Positions 14,583 through 17,327 of a stretch of DNA of 17,327 nt are shown here, piece by piece; positions within the stretch are counted from its first letter, which is position 1, and each line of letters begins with the position of its first letter. Source of the stretch: Lachnospiraceae bacterium (GTDB lineage Bacteria; Bacillota_A; Clostridia; Lachnospirales; Lachnospiraceae); assembly GCA_009911175.1 (NCBI GenBank), contig QXWX01000122.1, forward strand, positions 1 to 17,327, read 5' to 3'. A model generated the notes under the pieces. The model was not told the DNA's origin. It worked only from the letters and a program-made list of their open reading frames with translations, and made no database searches. Position numbers and translations under genes: made by a program.

Positions 14583-15795
14583 TGTAATCGGATTAGGGTA
14601 TATTGGCTTGCCAACAGCATTGATGCTTGCCTCACATGGCGTGGAAGTAATTGGTACAGATTATAATAAAAAACTTGTTGAAACATTGAATGAAGGCCGT
14701 ACCACATTCAAAGAAGAAGGTCTGGACAAGCTGTTCGAGGAAGCACTTGCTGCTGGAATCAAATTTACAGACGAATATCAGGTTACAGATACATATATCG
14801 TTTCTGTGCCGACTCCCTATGATAAATTCAGTAAAAAAGTAGATGCCTGTTATGTTGTGTCTGCAATCCGGGATGTATTGAAAGTGTGCCCGCTAGATGC
14901 AACAATTGTTATTGAGTCTACCGTTTCACCTGGAACCATAGATAAGTTCGTAAGACCGGTCATTGAAGAGAGTGACTTTAAAATCGGTAAAGATGTGCAT
15001 CTTGTCCATGCGCCGGAACGGATTATTCCGGGGAATATGGTTTATGAGCTGTTTCATAATAACCGGACGATTGGAGCTGACGAGAAGCAGATTGGAGAGA
15101 AGGTTAAGCAGATTTATGCTTCTTTCTGTCAGGGAGACATTGTTGTCACAGATATTCGTACGGCAGAGATGACAAAGGTTGTAGAAAATACATACCGTGC
15201 TGTCAACATTGCATTTGCCAATGAACTGGCAAAAATCTGCCGGCATGATGATATGGATGTTTATGAGATTATTAAAATCTGCAATATGCATCCCAGAGTG
15301 AATATTCTGCAACCGGGACCAGGGGTGGGAGGACACTGTATATCTGTAGATCCCTGGTTTTTGGTCGGCGACTATCCGTCTTTGGCAAAGGTTATTGATG
15401 AATCTATGAAAACAAACGATGGGATGCCGGATTTTGTTCTCAACCGGATTTATGAAATAATGCAGAAAAAGAATCTTACAGATATTAGCCGTGTCGGTCT
15501 ATATGGGATGACTTATAAAGAAAATGTGGATGATATGCGGGAAAGTCCTACATTACAATTGCTGGAAAGTCAGGAGCGGCATCTTGCAGTAGGACTTAAG
15601 GTTTACGATCCCTATATTGTGGAAGATATCGTGCCGAATCAATTGCATAGCATGGATGAATTTTTAGACTCCGTAGATTTTGTAGTGGTAATGGTTGGAC
15701 ATGAGGAACTGAAAAGAAATATGGAGAAACTGAAAGGCAAAGTTGTGCTGGATACAAGGCATGTATGTAATCTTGAGGGGATATATTTGCTTTAG
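14575..15795 (+). CDS. wecC: UDP-N-acetyl-D-mannosamine dehydrogenase
   Basis: A 406-aa NAD-dependent dehydrogenase that oxidises the sugar C6 alcohol twice to give a uronic acid, here probably UDP-ManNAcA. The NAD-binding GLGYIGLPTA is at 6-15, followed by SVPTP (77-81), ESTVSPGT (114-121), the Lys201 segment EMTKVVENTYRAVNIAFANE (198-217) and the catalytic Cys255 in GVGGHCISVDPWFL. The GGHCxxVDPWFL form distinguishes WecC-type enzymes from UDP-glucose dehydrogenases, which have a GGSCFPKD form. The length is normal. GGAAG stands 3 nt before the ATG. A uronic-acid sugar in the product would suit a heparinase-type neighbour. Confidence 0.93.
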   Translation: MVNVIGLGYIGLPTALMLASHGVEVIGTDYNKKLVETLNEGRTTFKEEGLDKLFEEALAAGIKFTDEYQVTDTYIVSVPTPYDKFSKKVDACYVVSAIRDVLKVCPLDATIVIESTVSPGTIDKFVRPVIEESDFKIGKDVHLVHAPERIIPGNMVYELFHNNRTIGADEKQIGEKVKQIYASFCQGDIVVTDIRTAEMTKVVENTYRAVNIAFANELAKICRHDDMDVYEIIKICNMHPRVNILQPGPGVGGHCISVDPWFLVGDYPSLAKVIDESMKTNDGMPDFVLNRIYEIMQKKNLTDISRVGLYGMTYKENVDDMRESPTLQLLESQERHLAVGLKVYDPYIVEDIVPNQLHSMDEFLDSVDFVVVMVGHEELKRNMEKLKGKVVLDTRHVCNLEGIYLL

Positions 15796-15921
15796 ACGAT
15801 TTTGGCATAGGCTGATTATAGAAAAAGAAATATTTTGAGGGAAAAGCGGTTTCATGCAATTTCTGAATGAAATTATTGCAAGTGACCTATTAAATTTTTG
15901 CGATTAGGAAGGATAAAAGGT

Positions 15922-17319
15922 TTGAAACAATTATTTTTATCAGTAAATGATGGTTCTATGAACGTTGTAGATACGCCGGTTCCGACCGTCAAGGAGAATA
16001 CGGTTGTAATTGAGACGTTATATTCTGTCGTATCAGCAGGAACAGAACGAAGTCTGACTTCTTTTGGCGGAAAGAACTTGATTCAGAAGGCCATGGAGCG
16101 TCCAGATCAGGTCAAGAAGGTCACGGAGAAGATGTCAACGGACGGAATCCTTACAACAGTTGAGGCGGCATTCGGGCGGCTGAAAGATCCAATGCCCATG
16201 GGATATACGGTTGTCGGAAAGGTTGTGGAAACGGGCAGAGGAGTCACAGAGGTATCTGTTGGAGATACGGTCGCTGCCGTAGGACAGGCTTATCACAGTG
16301 AAGTCAATCGTGTAGGGAAAAACCTGGTTGTTCGTGTGCCGGAGGAAGTGACTGATATCCGTCAGGCCGCATTTGCTGCTCTTGGCGGAATTGCATTGGA
16401 AGGAATCCACCAGGCAGAAGTTGTACCAGGCGAAACAGTGGCCGTCATTGGTCTGGGGCTTTTAGGGCATATTACAGCAAGGATATTGGACGCATATGGC
16501 TGTGATGTCATTGGTTTTGATGTTGTAGATAAAACATTGCCGGACACCAGGCTTAAGGCATTTATCAAGTCTACGGATGATCATGCGGCAGACACGGCAA
16601 AAAATCTGACTTATGGTCGTGGTGTAGATAAGGTGATCATAACGGCAGCAACAGACTCGAACGCACCGATTGATCTGTCTGAAGAGATTACCCGTGACCG
16701 GGGAATCCTATGTATGATCGGTGTAACGAAAATGGAACTGGACCGAAGGCCTTTTTATCAGAAGGAACTTAGCTTTAAAATTGCAAGATCCTATGGCCCG
16801 GGCCGGTATGACAATAGCTATGAAGAAGACGGCTTCGACTACCCTATCGGATATGTAAGATTTACACAAGGACGTAATGTAGAAGAATTTATAAGGCTTC
16901 TGAGTACAGGCAGACTGAACATTGCAGATCTGATCACCCATGTAATTCCATTTACCGACGCAACAAAAGCATATGAAATGATTACAGCGAATCCCAATCA
17001 TGAAAAGTATATTGGGGTTCTTTTAAAGTATGAAGAAAATGCTTTGAAGTGGAATTCGGTGATAAAAAATCCGCTGCGGATGAAACAGAGGATAAATAAA
17101 AAACAGATTAATCTTGGCCTGATCGGTGCTGGGTTATTTGCAAGAGTTACTATGCTGCCTACGATGCAGAGCAGTGGGTTATATCATTTCAAAGGGATGG
17201 CTACTACAGGAGGAATTGCATCAGCACAGGCAAATGAAGTATTTCCGTTTGATTGTACCAAATTGCTTCGCAATGGCTTGCGTACGTTATCCTATTATGT
17301 TACACTATCTCTAACGTAG
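15922..17319 (+). pseudogene. Two-domain oxidoreductase (zinc-type alcohol dehydrogenase plus Gfo/Idh), 3' part lost
   Basis: The first part is a medium-chain dehydrogenase-like domain: NAD-binding VAVIGLGLLGHITARILDAYG, plus VVGKVVETGRGVTEVSVGDTV. Near residue 395 a second Rossmann domain begins (INLGLIGAGLFARVTMLPTM), as in bi-domain oxidoreductases of polysaccharide clusters, normally about 700 aa. Here family-like sequence runs through SAQANEVFPFD and then, after TTTGAT at 17248-17253, turns into about 21 unrelated residues and a stop (465 aa in all). The start is probably TTG 15922 (KQLFLSVNDG is the family's usual N-terminus), with AGGAAGG 9 nt upstream; the frame is open to another TTG at 15898. 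The 126-bp gap before it contains an imperfect hairpin without a proper T-run. Confidence 0.8.
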
Positions 17320-17327
17320 TATTATCG
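17254..17327. mobile_element. Possible left end of an IS200/IS605-type element (cut by window edge)
   Basis: The oxidoreductase gene loses its conserved sequence immediately after TTGAT (17249-17253), the pentamer used as target by ISDra2-like members of the IS200/IS605 family. Nine bases further, ATTGC (17262-17266) and GCAAT (17270-17274) form a hairpin with a TTC loop and outer CC/GG pairs, as expected for the subterminal hairpin of such an element. Only 74 bp are visible and no transposase frame can be seen, so this is tentative. Confidence 0.35.

Noticed and set aside
15796..15898. Terminator between the dehydrogenase and oxidoreductase genes
   Set aside because: The hairpin near 15856-15884 is imperfect and the only T-run is five bases and somewhat distant. 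The genes probably remain in one transcript.

Overview
The window reads as chromosomal DNA from an anaerobic, low-to-middle-GC Firmicute, most likely a gut Lachnospiraceae-type clostridium. This is an inference from protein style, strong AGGAG-type ribosome sites, an [FeFe] hydrogenase and the kind of polysaccharide locus present; no rRNA or other marker gene is in the window.

Region 1 (1-1451): one gene for a small ferredoxin-type [FeFe] hydrogenase, closed by a 16-bp-stem hairpin shared with the convergent operon that follows.

Region 2 (1457-6849): a candidate nucleic-acid-handling or defence cassette of four genes in divergent arrangement. Leftward, an operon encodes a helical protein of unknown function (258 aa), a P-loop ATPase (403 aa) and a second P-loop ATPase resembling the BREX BrxD/DUF2791 family (395 aa). 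Rightward stands an SF2 DEAH-type helicase (525 aa). The gap between the two arms holds promoters facing both ways and three tandem 63-bp repeats (4997-5185). Each repeat carries a TATAAT box and two hairpins, so the helicase leader or a separate small RNA would be highly structured. This is the part most likely to be an undescribed system.

Region 3 (6852-7426): a leftward type II toxin-antitoxin pair (RelB/DinJ-like antitoxin, YoeB toxin) with a promoter whose -10/-35 region contains an inverted-repeat operator.

Region 4 (7427-8690): about 1.26 kb without a convincing gene. It contains a 31/32-bp near-perfect inverted repeat pair around a 387-bp segment, a series of hairpins at 8116-8293 that looks like a structured RNA, and a strong intrinsic terminator only 61 bp before the next operon.

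Region 5 (8691-17327): the start of a capsule or exopolysaccharide operon, all rightward and tightly packed. An aminotransferase, a monotopic phosphoglycosyl transferase and an acetyltransferase match the PglE-PglC-PglD set for making UDP-diNAc-bacillosamine and loading it on the lipid carrier. A GT4 glycosyltransferase, a heparinase II/III-like protein, UDP-ManNAc dehydrogenase (WecC) and a two-domain oxidoreductase follow. The GT4 and heparinase genes look much richer in A+T than regions 1 and 2, suggesting a transferred cassette. The last gene loses its family sequence right after a TTGAT pentamer near 17253 and then stops, and the window ends in what may be the left end of an IS200/IS605-type element.
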